Of a stretch of DNA of 64,000 nt, positions 43,269 through 51,504 are shown piece by piece. The position numbers were made by a program, and so were the translations under genes. The DNA comes from Rhodocyclaceae bacterium (GTDB lineage: Bacteria; Pseudomonadota; Gammaproteobacteria; Burkholderiales; Rhodocyclaceae). Positions within the stretch are counted from its first letter, which is position 1; each line of letters begins with the position of its first letter. Location of the stretch: positions 1-64,000 of the forward strand of contig JAGRFX010000001.1 of assembly GCA_020445805.1 (NCBI GenBank). The letters run 5' to 3'. A model generated the notes under the pieces. It had not been told where the DNA came from. It worked only from the letters and a program-made list of their open reading frames with translations, and made no database searches.

Positions 43269-44513
43269 ATGCGAAAACCTTCCGAGAGCCGAGTGCTCAC
43301 CACCGACAATGTCCATGCCGATCGTCGCTTTGGCGTCGAGCACGGCGGCGTTCACAAGCCGATCCATACCTCGGTGCAATACAGCTTCGACCGCACCGAG
43401 GACCTGATCGGGGCGTTCCAGGGCACTTTGCAGGGCGCGTATCAGTACGCGCGCCAGGGCACGCCGACCACCGCGGCGCTCGAAGCGAAGATCACGGCCC
43501 TGGAGGCGGGTATCGGCACGGTGTGCTTCGCGACCGGCATGGGGTCGATCGCAGCAAGCCTGCTGACGCTCCTGCGCGCCGGCGACCACCTGATCGCCAG
43601 CCGCTACATCTTCGGCAATTCCAACAGCCTGCTCGGTACGGTCGAGGGCCTGGGGGTCGCCGTCGACAAGGTCGACGCCTGTTCGGTCGCGGCGGTCGCG
43701 GCGGCCATCCGGCCGGAGACGCGGATGGTGTTCGTGGAGACCATCGCCAATCCGCGCACCCAGGTCGCGGACCTCGCGGGCATCGGGGCGCTGTGCCGCG
43801 AGCGCGGGCTGATCTTCGTGGTCGACAACACGATCACCTCGCCGGCGCTGTTCCGGCCGGGCACCGTGGGTGCCAGTCTGGTGATCAATTCGCTGACCAA
43901 GACCATCGCGGGGCACGGCAATGCGCTCGGCGGCGCGGTCACCGACACGGGGCAGTACGACTGGTCGCTCTGCCCGAACATCTTTCCCGCCTACCGCAAG
44001 GGAGACCCCAGGGGCTGGGGGCTGACCCAGATCCGCAAGAAGGGCCTGCGCGACATGGGGGGGACCCTGTCGGCGGACCAGGCCCACCGCATCAGTGTCG
44101 GCAGTGAGACCCTGTCGCTGCGGGTGAAGCAGACCAGCGCGACAGCCCTGGGCCTGGCGCGGTGGCTCGAGCGGCATCCCAAGATCTGCGCCGTGCATTA
44201 CCCTTTCCTGGAGTCGCACGCCGAGCACGAGCGCGCCACGCAGCTCTTCGCTGCCGGTTCGTGGCTGTTCGGCTTCGAACTGCACGACCCCTCGTCGATG
44301 ATCGCGGTGCTCAATCGCCTCACGCTGCCGATCAAGGCCACGGGGCTCGGCGATACGCGGACCCTGATCATCCCGGTTGCACCGACCATCTTTTGGGAGG
44401 CTGGAGCGGAAGCCCGCGCGGCTATGGGTATCGCCGAGGGGCTGGTCCGGGTGTCGGTCGGCCTCGAAGACGAGGCCGACCTGATCGCCGACTTCGAGCA
44501 GGCACTCGCCTAG
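43269..44513 (+). CDS. Cys/Met-metabolism PLP-dependent enzyme (cystathionine gamma-synthase family)
   Basis: The ATG at 43269 gives 414 residues; an ATG five codons upstream (43254) is possible. The fold-type I PLP site is marked by the Schiff-base Lys in NSLTKTIAGHGNALGG, the cofactor Asp in FVVDNTITSPAL, and ATGMGSIAASLLTLL. The N-terminal YARQGTPTTAALE and the C-terminal RVSVGLEDEADLIADFEQAL are typical. Members include cystathionine gamma-synthase, methionine gamma-lyase and sulfhydrylases; specificity cannot be told here. It stands alone between the TIR gene and the convergent tarD. Confidence 0.85.
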   Translation: MRKPSESRVLTTDNVHADRRFGVEHGGVHKPIHTSVQYSFDRTEDLIGAFQGTLQGAYQYARQGTPTTAALEAKITALEAGIGTVCFATGMGSIAASLLTLLRAGDHLIASRYIFGNSNSLLGTVEGLGVAVDKVDACSVAAVAAAIRPETRMVFVETIANPRTQVADLAGIGALCRERGLIFVVDNTITSPALFRPGTVGASLVINSLTKTIAGHGNALGGAVTDTGQYDWSLCPNIFPAYRKGDPRGWGLTQIRKKGLRDMGGTLSADQAHRISVGSETLSLRVKQTSATALGLARWLERHPKICAVHYPFLESHAEHERATQLFAAGSWLFGFELHDPSSMIAVLNRLTLPIKATGLGDTRTLIIPVAPTIFWEAGAEARAAMGIAEGLVRVSVGLEDEADLIADFEQALA

Positions 44514-44546
44514 CGGACCTGGCATGCGACGCGGCCCCGCGGGCCG

Positions 44547-45713
44547 TCACTCGGTGAGCGTGCGCATCTCGCGGATCAGGTCGGCCTTGCCCTCGAAGCC
44601 GATGCCCGGCAGGTCCGGCAGGGTCACATACCCGCCATCGACCGTGGTGCCATCCGGGAAGCCGCCGTAGGGCTGGAACAGATCGGGATAGGATTCGTTG
44701 CCGCCCAGGCCCAGGCCGGCCGCGATGTTCAGGGACATCTGGTGCCCGCCGTGGGGAATGCACCGGCTTGGCGACCAGCCGTGCTGCTTCAGCATCTCCA
44801 GGGTGCGCAGGTATTCCACCAGTCCGTAGCTCAGGGCGCAGTCGAACTGCAGCCAGTCGCGGTCCGGCCGCATGCCGCCATAGCGGATCAGGTTGCGTGC
44901 GTCCTGCATCGAGAACAGATCCTCGCCCGTCGCCATCGGCTTGTCATAGTAGTTGCGCAGCGTGGCCTGGAGTTCGAAGTCGAGCGGGTCGCCCGGTTCT
45001 TCGTACCAGAACAGGTCGTATTCGGAGAGCGCCTTGGCGTACTGGATGGCGGTGTCGAGATCGAAGCGGCCGTTGGCGTCCACCGCCAGCTTCTGGCCAT
45101 CCTGCAGGACGCTCAGGATCGAGTCGATGCGGCGCAGATCCTCGTCCAGCGAGGCACCGCCGATCTTCTTCTTGACCACCGTGTAGCCGCGATCGATGTA
45201 GCTGCGCATCTCGTCCTTCAGCTTGTCGTGGTCCTGGCCGGGGTAGTAGTAGCCGCCGGCGGCGTAGACGAAGATCCGGCGATTGACCGTGCCGTCACCG
45301 TAACGATCGGCGAGGAGCTGAAAGAGCGGCTTGCCTTCGATCTTGGCCACTGCGTCCCATACCGCCATGTCGATGGTGCCGATGGCCACGGAGCGCTCGC
45401 CGTGGCCCCCGGGCTTTTCGTTGCTGAACAGGCAGTTCCAGACCTTGTGGGGATCGAGATTGCGGCCGCTCGCGTCGAGCAGGCTGTCCGGATCGGCTTC
45501 CAGGATGCGCGGGATGAAGCGCTCGCGCATCAGGGTGCCCTGACCGTAGCGGCCATTCGAGTTGAAGCCATAGCCGACCACCGGCTTGCCGTCGCGGATC
45601 ACGTCGGTCACGACGGCGACGAGGCTGAGCGTCATCTTGCTGAAGTCAATGTAGGCGTTCCGGATCGGCGAGCTGATGGGTACGGTCTTCTCGCGAATGG
45701 CCACGATTTTCAT
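44547..45713 (-). CDS. tarD: D(-)-tartrate dehydratase, enolase superfamily
   Basis: The 388-residue protein matches the characterised Bradyrhizobium D-tartrate dehydratase closely in my memory, with SSPIRNAYIDFSKMT, NEKPGGHGERSVA and FVYAAGGYYYPG shared. Enolase-superfamily residues are visible: KxK in VVKKKIGG, metal ligands Asp in AVDANGRF and Glu in WYEEPGDP and ATGEDLF, and the general acid His in CIPHGGHQ. It dehydrates D-tartrate to oxaloacetate. The divergent LysR gene is its likely regulator. No tartrate transporter lies beside it, but the TRAP system at 34883-37670 is in the same window. Confidence 0.93.
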   Translation of the reverse strand: MKIVAIREKTVPISSPIRNAYIDFSKMTLSLVAVVTDVIRDGKPVVGYGFNSNGRYGQGTLMRERFIPRILEADPDSLLDASGRNLDPHKVWNCLFSNEKPGGHGERSVAIGTIDMAVWDAVAKIEGKPLFQLLADRYGDGTVNRRIFVYAAGGYYYPGQDHDKLKDEMRSYIDRGYTVVKKKIGGASLDEDLRRIDSILSVLQDGQKLAVDANGRFDLDTAIQYAKALSEYDLFWYEEPGDPLDFELQATLRNYYDKPMATGEDLFSMQDARNLIRYGGMRPDRDWLQFDCALSYGLVEYLRTLEMLKQHGWSPSRCIPHGGHQMSLNIAAGLGLGGNESYPDLFQPYGGFPDGTTVDGGYVTLPDLPGIGFEGKADLIREMRTLTE

Positions 45714-45824
45714 GGGGGTCTCCTGGTGGGCTCCGATGCCGGCAATCCGGCGTCTGTGGGGCTAGAATAGTTTTAAAGTTCACATGGCTGTTTAAGCGGG
45801 ATTTGAGTTGATTATTAAGTTGAA

Positions 45825-46751
45825 ATGAAAGCTGCAAGCTTCGCCGAACTGGAATTCTTCGTGCTGCTCAACCGCCTCGGGAGCCTGTCGGCGGCTGCGC
45901 GTGCGCTCGACATCACGCCGCCTGCGGCCACCATGCGGCTTGCGTCCATGGAGAAGCGCATCGGCGCCCGCCTGCTGAATCGCAGCACCCGCAAGATCAG
46001 CCTGACGCCGGAAGGCGAGATCTATCTGGCCCATGCCGAGCGCCTGATCGAGGATCTGCGCGAACTCGATGAGCTCGTCTCGGGAAACCGCCGCGCACCG
46101 CGGGGTCTGCTGCGCGTGAATGCGCCGCTGGGCTTCGGTCGAACCGTCATTGCGCCGCTGGTGTCGCGCTTCACCGCCCGGTATCCGGAGGTCGAGACTC
46201 AGCTGGAGGTCACGGACCGGCCGATCGACCTGATCGGCCGCCGCTTCGATCTGGCGATCCGTTTCGGCGAGCTGCCCGACAACCGGATCAACGCGCGCCG
46301 CATCATGTCGAACCGACGCTTCCTGTGCGCCTCGCCGCTGTACCTCGAACGGCACGGCACGCCGAATACCCTGGCAGAGCTTGCCCGGCACCGCTGCATC
46401 GTCCACCGCCAGAACGACGATGCCTACGGCGTGTGGCGCTTCGTTGTCGATGGACGATCGGAGAGCGTCAAGGTCCATGGCGCCCTGTCGAGCAACGATG
46501 GCGACATCGTCCAGGGCTGGGCGCTCGATGGCCAGGGGATCGTCATCCGCTCCGAGTGGGACGTCACGCGCTATCTGGAGAGCGGGCGACTGCGCAGAAT
46601 CCTCCCCGATTGCACGTTGCCCAGCGCCGACCTCTATGCCTACTACCCGAGCCGGACCAACCTGCCGGCGCGGGTTCGGGTGTTCATCGATTTCCTGGTC
46701 GAGCAGCTGGCGGCCGGCGAGGCCGGGCCACTGGCCGATAAGTCTCGATGA
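45825..46751 (+). CDS. LysR-family regulator of tartrate dehydratase
   Basis: The 308-residue protein has an N-terminal winged helix (FAELEFFVLLNRLGSLSAAARALDITPPAATMRLASME) of the DmlR-like group and an effector domain with GFGRTVIAPLVSRF and DLAIRFGELPD. It is divergent from tarD with 111 bases between them, an AT-rich stretch holding both promoters. Control of tarD by D-tartrate or a related diacid is inferred from position. Confidence 0.85.
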   Translation: MKAASFAELEFFVLLNRLGSLSAAARALDITPPAATMRLASMEKRIGARLLNRSTRKISLTPEGEIYLAHAERLIEDLRELDELVSGNRRAPRGLLRVNAPLGFGRTVIAPLVSRFTARYPEVETQLEVTDRPIDLIGRRFDLAIRFGELPDNRINARRIMSNRRFLCASPLYLERHGTPNTLAELARHRCIVHRQNDDAYGVWRFVVDGRSESVKVHGALSSNDGDIVQGWALDGQGIVIRSEWDVTRYLESGRLRRILPDCTLPSADLYAYYPSRTNLPARVRVFIDFLVEQLAAGEAGPLADKSR

Positions 46752-46850
46752 CTCGACAGTCAGTGCCGACCTCGGGTACTGGGAAATCGGCCATCCAGTG
46801 GCCGCTCATGGGCAGCGCAGGTGCTGTTCGACCAGGCTGCCTTTGCGCGA

Positions 46851-48179
46851 TCAGGGCGCGGACTGAGCCGGCCGGCCGAAGCCCTCGTTCAGCACGCGAA
46901 CCTCGCGCTGCGGGAACGGAATTTCGAATCCATGTTCCTGCATGGCTTCCAGGATCATCAGCATCAGATCGCCGCCGACGCGGTTCTTGCCGTCGTCGAT
47001 ACCGTGCATCCAGAACTCCACGAACATGTTGATGCCCGAGTCGCCGAAGCTGTCGATCTCGCAGTCCGGACGTTCCTCCAGGGGAATGTCGTCACCGCTG
47101 ATCACCTTGGGGTGGGTGGCCACCACCGCCTTGATGATCTCGACCAGCTTGCGCACGTCCGAGTGATAGGCGACGGAGAAATCGACCCGGTAGCGCTGCT
47201 TCTTGTTGTTGTGGGTCCAGTTGGTGAAGGTCTCGGTCATGAACTTCTCGTTCGGGACCATGATGTCCTTGCCGTCGAAGGTTTCGAGGGTGGTGGAGCG
47301 GAGGGTCAGTTCACGGACGATGCCGGTGCGGCCGTCGGGCAGCTCGATGTAGTCATCGACGGCAATCGACCGGTCCAGCAGGATGATGATGCCCGAGATG
47401 AAATTGGAGGCGATGGCCTGCAGGCCGAAGCCCAGGCCGACCCCGACGGCGCCGCTGAACACGGCGAGCGCGGTCAGGTTGATGCCCATGACCTGCAAAA
47501 GAAGCAGGAAGACGACGACAAAGATGGCGACTTCGAAGAGCTTGGCGGCCACCTCCTTGGTGCGGAGATCCAGACTCTCCTGGCGGCGGATGATCTCCTG
47601 GCCCGTGCGATTGGACATGCGACCCAGCCAGAACAGCAGTGAGCCGAACAGGGTGACGCGCCCCACGTCGTAGACCGAAACCTGGATGTTGCCGATGGTG
47701 GCCGAGATGCCGTCGAGCGTGTCGATGAGCGGCGCCAGTGCTCCGAGCCAGTGCAGGAACAGCAGGGGGAGCCCGATCCAGCGAAAGACGAAGGTCACGA
47801 AGCGGCTGCGAACGTGATCGCGGATGACCGCCGAGATGGCCACGACCATTGCGATGACCATGGCCGCGCGCACCAGCCAGGACTGACCGAGCATCGACTT
47901 GCTGAGCTCGACGGCGACGCTGAGCGCGAGGATCGAGATCAGGGGAACCAGGAGCTTGCCCAGGCTGCTGGTCAGGCTGCGCAAGGGGCTCGCCGGGCGC
48001 CGGTCACCGGCCTCGGACAGGGCCGGCGCAAACTGCATGATCCGCCGCGCCACCAGGATCGACAGGCCGCAGGTCAGCAGAACGATCGCCAGCTGCACAT
48101 AGGTTTCCGTCGCCGTGAGGGACGCAAGCCCTCTGGATCCGGCGTCCGACAGCATCTGCAGGTAGTTTTCGGTGTTCAT
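46851..48179 (-). CDS. Small-conductance mechanosensitive channel, MscS family
   Basis: The ATG at 48179, with GGAGAG upstream, gives 442 residues. About five N-terminal helices precede the MscS pore helix and beta domain (AVFSGAVGVGLGFGLQAIASNFISGIIILLDRSIAVDDYIEL, then GIVRELTLRSTTLETFDGKDIMVPNEKFM, each part of the domain). The C-terminal cytoplasmic domain ends near 430. It releases solutes on membrane tension. It converges on the LysR gene with a 99-base gap. Confidence 0.92.
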   Translation of the reverse strand: MNTENYLQMLSDAGSRGLASLTATETYVQLAIVLLTCGLSILVARRIMQFAPALSEAGDRRPASPLRSLTSSLGKLLVPLISILALSVAVELSKSMLGQSWLVRAAMVIAMVVAISAVIRDHVRSRFVTFVFRWIGLPLLFLHWLGALAPLIDTLDGISATIGNIQVSVYDVGRVTLFGSLLFWLGRMSNRTGQEIIRRQESLDLRTKEVAAKLFEVAIFVVVFLLLLQVMGINLTALAVFSGAVGVGLGFGLQAIASNFISGIIILLDRSIAVDDYIELPDGRTGIVRELTLRSTTLETFDGKDIMVPNEKFMTETFTNWTHNNKKQRYRVDFSVAYHSDVRKLVEIIKAVVATHPKVISGDDIPLEERPDCEIDSFGDSGINMFVEFWMHGIDDGKNRVGGDLMLMILEAMQEHGFEIPFPQREVRVLNEGFGRPAQSAP

Positions 48180-48611
48180 GCCGAGCTCTCCATGGCCGGA
48201 TGGGTGAAAAGGGATGGGACCGGTGCGGCAGTGGTGGGACGTGGTGTGCGGATTCGGGTTCGCCGGCACGGCGCTGGATCCGTCACGGGCGACAGGGCTC
48301 CTGCCGCCCCGTGCATGGCGGCGTCGCGCCTCCCACTCTCGGCCCGCGGGCAGAGACTCAGGCGTGCTCGTTGTTTGGGCGCGGTCGCCAGCGGAAGGTT
48401 CCGTGCCTTCGATTGTGCGGCGCGATCATGTCATTTCGTGCAGGGACTGCCGGTCGATCGGGACTGCCGGTCGGTCGGCCATGGCGCCCGCCTCGGGCAT
48501 GGGGCCCTGGTTCATAGATGCCGACGAAGGGCCGAGGGTTTGGGGCCGGACCGGGAGGGCACTGGCAGAGGCGCGGGAAGTGCGCATTGTCCCGCGCGCT
48601 GACCGCATGAT
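48180..48611. other. Intergenic region with a tandem repeat
   Basis: About 430 bases between two leftward genes. No gene is supported. A 17-bp tandem repeat lies at 48443-48476. The mscS promoter is expected near 48200-48300. Confidence 0.45.
48443..48476. repeat. 17-bp tandem duplication
   Basis: GGGACTGCCGGTCGATC (48443-48459) is followed at once by GGGACTGCCGGTCGGTC (48460-48476), 16 of 17 identical. It may be a chance duplication or a paired binding site. Confidence 0.6.
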
Positions 48612-49307
48612 TCACGACACCGCCTCGATCTCCCTGGCCGGGCGGATGTCGGCGAACACGCTGTTGGATAACCAGTGCTGCACATTACGGGTGAGCGCGG
48701 AGGGTCCGATGAGCGTGAGCCGCTTGTTCAGGATGGCGCTGCGATAGCTGTCGTCGCCCATCCAGCACGCCACCATGGTGCGCAGGTCGGTCGTGAAGTA
48801 AACGTCCACGTCCTGCCCGGGGTCTTCCAGGCAGATGTCGACATTGCATCCCTTCACGAGCAGCCACCAGTCGGCCAGCTTCTCCAGGTCGGTGAACTTG
48901 AAGCGAATGACGGACTGGTCGCCTGGCAGATTTTCGGCGAGGACGCTCCGCTGCAGGTAAACCATGAGCAGCTCGACGTCCAGGTCCGTGTCGCGCACAT
49001 CGCCCCGCGCCCAGCGCATGCCCCAGGTGCCGAAGGACTGGAGCAGGGGCAGGGTCTCCTTGCCCGACTGGGTCAGGAAGTACTCGAAACCCCGCTGGCC
49101 GGAGATCTTCTTGCGCAGGATGATCTCGGCGTCGGCCAGGTCGTTGAGGCGCTTGGTGAGGATGGTCGGCGAGATGAAGGTCAGCCCGCGCTGCAGCTCG
49201 CTGAATCGCGTGGCACCCATGTGCATTTCGCGCAGGATGAGCAGGGTCCACTTTTCGCCGAGCAGTTCCATGGTCTTGGCGATGGGGCAGAACTGGCCAT
49301 ACTCCAT
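48612..49307 (-). CDS. HxlR-family regulator with C-terminal SCP2-like domain
   Basis: The 231-residue protein begins with an HxlR winged helix (CPIAKTMELLGEKWTLLILREM, SPTILTKRLNDL, QRGFEYFLT). It continues with an SCP2/sterol-carrier-like domain (about 105-225, VIRFKFTDLEKLADWWLLVKG). Such fusions may sense a hydrophobic ligand. It is divergent from a tautomerase gene; a pair of direct repeats lies between them. Confidence 0.85.
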   Translation of the reverse strand: MEYGQFCPIAKTMELLGEKWTLLILREMHMGATRFSELQRGLTFISPTILTKRLNDLADAEIILRKKISGQRGFEYFLTQSGKETLPLLQSFGTWGMRWARGDVRDTDLDVELLMVYLQRSVLAENLPGDQSVIRFKFTDLEKLADWWLLVKGCNVDICLEDPGQDVDVYFTTDLRTMVACWMGDDSYRSAILNKRLTLIGPSALTRNVQHWLSNSVFADIRPAREIEAVS

Positions 49308-49396
49308 GTCATACCTCTCTGTCTGCGAGCGTGCCCGACCCTGGCGAAATCTGGGCCGGATGCGGCGTCGACGCCGTTCTCTGGGATAAAAGCTCT

Positions 49397-49433
49397 GGAA
49401 AGTGTAGCGGGCAACTCCGGAAAGTGTAGTGGG
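49397..49433. promoter_or_regulatory. Direct-repeat operator between the HxlR and tautomerase genes
   Basis: GGAAAGTGTAGCGGG (49397-49411) and GGAAAGTGTAGTGGG (49419-49433) are 14 of 15 identical and start 22 bp apart, two helical turns. They lie in the 233-base divergent gap, about 90-105 bases before the HxlR start. They are most likely the binding sites of the HxlR regulator. Confidence 0.65.
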
Positions 49434-49540
49434 TTGCTACGCCTTGCGCAGTATTCCGGCCCGCGGCCGGTCCCTAGACTTCAGTCATCAGGTGAGACAC
49501 ACCTGACACCCACAACAGACTGATATCAAGGAGTTCCACC

Positions 49541-49756
49541 ATGCCGCTCATCACCGTCCATCTGATCGAGAATGTCTTCACCCCCGCCGAAAAGGCCGAG
49601 ATGATCACCCGGCTCACCGACACCATGGTCGCCATCGAAGGCGAGGCCATGCGCTCCGTGACCTGGGTCAAGCTCGAGGAGGTCCCCGAGGGCCAGTGGG
49701 GCATCGGCGGCCAGGCGCTGACCGCCGAGATGATCCACAAGATGAAGAACGCCTGA
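49541..49756 (+). CDS. 4-oxalocrotonate tautomerase family protein
   Basis: The 71-residue protein has AAGGAG seven bases before the ATG. Met removal would expose Pro1 (MPLITVHLIENVFTPAEK), the catalytic base of this family. The length is typical for a small tautomerase subunit. The substrate is unknown. It is divergent from an HxlR regulator and closed by a strong terminator, so it is a single-gene unit. Confidence 0.9.
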   Translation: MPLITVHLIENVFTPAEKAEMITRLTDTMVAIEGEAMRSVTWVKLEEVPEGQWGIGGQALTAEMIHKMKNA

Positions 49757-49776
49757 TCACGGCGACACCCGAAGCG

Positions 49777-49810
49777 GGCCCGCGATGCCATCGTGCATCG
49801 CGGGCCTTTT
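49777..49810 (+). terminator. Rho-independent terminator of the tautomerase gene
   Basis: Perfect 12-bp arms GGCCCGCGATGC (49777-49788) and GCATCGCGGGCC (49795-49806) with a 6-base loop are followed by TTTT. It begins 20 bases after the stop codon. Confidence 0.9.
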
Positions 49811-49889
49811 CGTGTCCGGATCTGGGCAGCCGTGCGCGGAACCGTCGATCGAGCGCCGCGCGCTCAGGAAGGCGCGGGGCGCACGGGAC

Positions 49890-50018
49890 TCAGGGGCTGA
49901 TCGAGGTCAGGTTGCAGTAGTAGACCCAGTAGCCAACCACTGCGCAGGCGGCAGTGAGCCAGCAGGCCAGCCGGTCGAGGGCGTCCCGGCGCGTGCGGCC
50001 TTGAGGGCCCCCCATCAT
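49890..50018 (-). CDS. 42-residue predicted membrane peptide, last gene of the hemolysin-ligase operon
   Basis: The ATG at 50018 overlaps the TPR gene stop (ATGA). The 42-residue product starts MMGGPQGRTRRDALDRL and has one hydrophobic segment (LACWLTAACAVVGYWVYYC). Basic residues before the segment suggest the N-terminus stays inside. The four-base overlap matches the style of the other junctions in this operon. No family is recognised. It is shorter than typical gene-calling limits. Confidence 0.55.
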   Translation of the reverse strand: MMGGPQGRTRRDALDRLACWLTAACAVVGYWVYYCNLTSISP

Positions 50019-50689
50019 CGCGCCGCCAGGGTGTCGCCGTGGTCCTGGCGGATCGAATCCAGCAGGGCCTGGGCCTCATCGCGGCGGCCGGCGTCGGCGT
50101 CTTCGCGGCCCGGCCGGGGCGGGGCGGCCAGTGCCTGCTTGAGATGGGCAGCGGCGTCGCTGAAATTGCCCTGGTCGGCCAGCAGGCTGGCGTAGAAGTA
50201 ATGGGCGTCGATGCCTTCCGGATTGATTGTCAGCGCGGTGTCCAGATAGTGGCGTGCCTTGTCCTTGTCGCCGAAGCCGATCGGCCAGCCGGGCACCTTG
50301 GCGTAGAGGCTGCCCAGGCTGGTGTAGATGGAGCCGCCCAGCGTCGTCGGTTCGAGTGCCTCGGCGTCGAGCAGGAGGTCGCGCGCCTTGCGGACCGCCG
50401 ACAGCGCACCCAGGCCGCCGTTGGCCTTGGCGTAGCTGGACAGCACGATGGCTTGCCACACCTTGGGCTGGGGGTCGTTGGGTGCGCTGGACGCCAACTG
50501 ATCCGCCGTTTCGGCGAGGGCCTTGAAGGCGGCCTCCTGGCCGGATGCCTGGGTGTGGTAGGTGATGGCGGCCCAGCGGTGGGCGATGTCGGCCACGGCG
50601 GGCTCCATGCCGCCATCGCTGGCCATGGCGCTTGCGCAGAGCAGGGCGAACAGGGGGGCAGCCAGCAGGGTGATCGGGCGTAGGGTCAT
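50015..50689 (-). CDS. Exported TPR-repeat protein
   Basis: The ATG at 50689 overlaps the SDR stop; 224 residues. A signal peptide (MTLRPITLLAAPLFALLCASAMA) is followed by TPR-like helical pairs (AAFKALAETADQLASSAPNDP, ALSAVRKARDLLLDAEALEP, KARHYLDTALTINPEGIDAHYFYASLLADQGNF). It should be periplasmic. TPR proteins scaffold complexes, but its role in this operon is unknown. Confidence 0.8.
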   Translation of the reverse strand: MTLRPITLLAAPLFALLCASAMASDGGMEPAVADIAHRWAAITYHTQASGQEAAFKALAETADQLASSAPNDPQPKVWQAIVLSSYAKANGGLGALSAVRKARDLLLDAEALEPTTLGGSIYTSLGSLYAKVPGWPIGFGDKDKARHYLDTALTINPEGIDAHYFYASLLADQGNFSDAAAHLKQALAAPPRPGREDADAGRRDEAQALLDSIRQDHGDTLAAR

Positions 50690-51504
50690 GTCAGGGATTC
50701 CTTGAGTGTGATGTCGGATCGCTGGGCGAAGGGCCGCATGCGGCCGGCCTGGCGGATCAGGGCGCCGTCCACGAGACGGGGGAAGAGGGCGTTGATGCGG
50801 ACGCAGAGGCGTTCGGGCCAGCCGAGGTAGACGTCGGCAGCGCCCCTGCGAACACTCGCCAGGACCCGTTCCGCCACGGTCTGCGGGCTGTCCTGGTTCA
50901 TGCCGAGGGCTTCGGCCATGCGGACTACCGCGTCCCGGTTCAGGCCGGTCCGGGTATAGCGCGGCGCCACGTAGTGGACCCTTACCGGTCCACCGGCCAG
51001 TTCCCGGCGCAGGGCTTCGGAGTAGCCGCGCAGCGCGAACTTGCTGGCCGAGTAGGTGGCAAAGCACGGGAAGCCGATCGAGCCGAAGATCGAGCCCACA
51101 TTGACCACATGGGCCACGGGACGGCCCTGCAGGTGCGGGAGCAGGGCCTGGGTCAGCTGGATCGGCGCCACGGTATTGACCGCGAAGGTTCGGGCGGACG
51201 CGGTGGCCGGTTCCTCGGCGGCCAGCCCGAAATGCTGCACGCCGGCGCAATTCACGATGCCGTCCAGGCAGCCGAAGGCCGCCACCGCCTGGCGGGCGAT
51301 GTCCGCGGGGTCTTGGGTCAGCAGGTCCGCCACCAGCGGGCGGGCGTCAGCGCCGGCCGCGCGGGCCGCGGCGGCCAGTGCCGCCAGGGCTGCGGGCTGG
51401 CGCCCCAGGAGCACCAGACGGCACCCTTCTGCGGCGAAGGCGAGCACGATGGCGCTGCCGATGCCGCCTGCGGCGCCCGTCACGAGCAGGGTCTTGCCCT
51501 TCAT
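50686..51504 (-). CDS. Short-chain dehydrogenase/reductase
   Basis: The 272-residue protein has TGAAGGIGSAIVLAF (TGxxxGxG), NCAG, a catalytic Ser in VGSIFGSIG and YSASKFALRGYSEALRRELAG (Tyr, Lys). It is a classical SDR with a C-terminal extension ending RMRPFAQRSDITLKESLT. SDRs of this shape reduce ketones or acyl intermediates with NADPH. The stop and start overlap both neighbours, so it is part of the operon pathway. Confidence 0.87.
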   Translation of the reverse strand: MKGKTLLVTGAAGGIGSAIVLAFAAEGCRLVLLGRQPAALAALAAAARAAGADARPLVADLLTQDPADIARQAVAAFGCLDGIVNCAGVQHFGLAAEEPATASARTFAVNTVAPIQLTQALLPHLQGRPVAHVVNVGSIFGSIGFPCFATYSASKFALRGYSEALRRELAGGPVRVHYVAPRYTRTGLNRDAVVRMAEALGMNQDSPQTVAERVLASVRRGAADVYLGWPERLCVRINALFPRLVDGALIRQAGRMRPFAQRSDITLKESLT

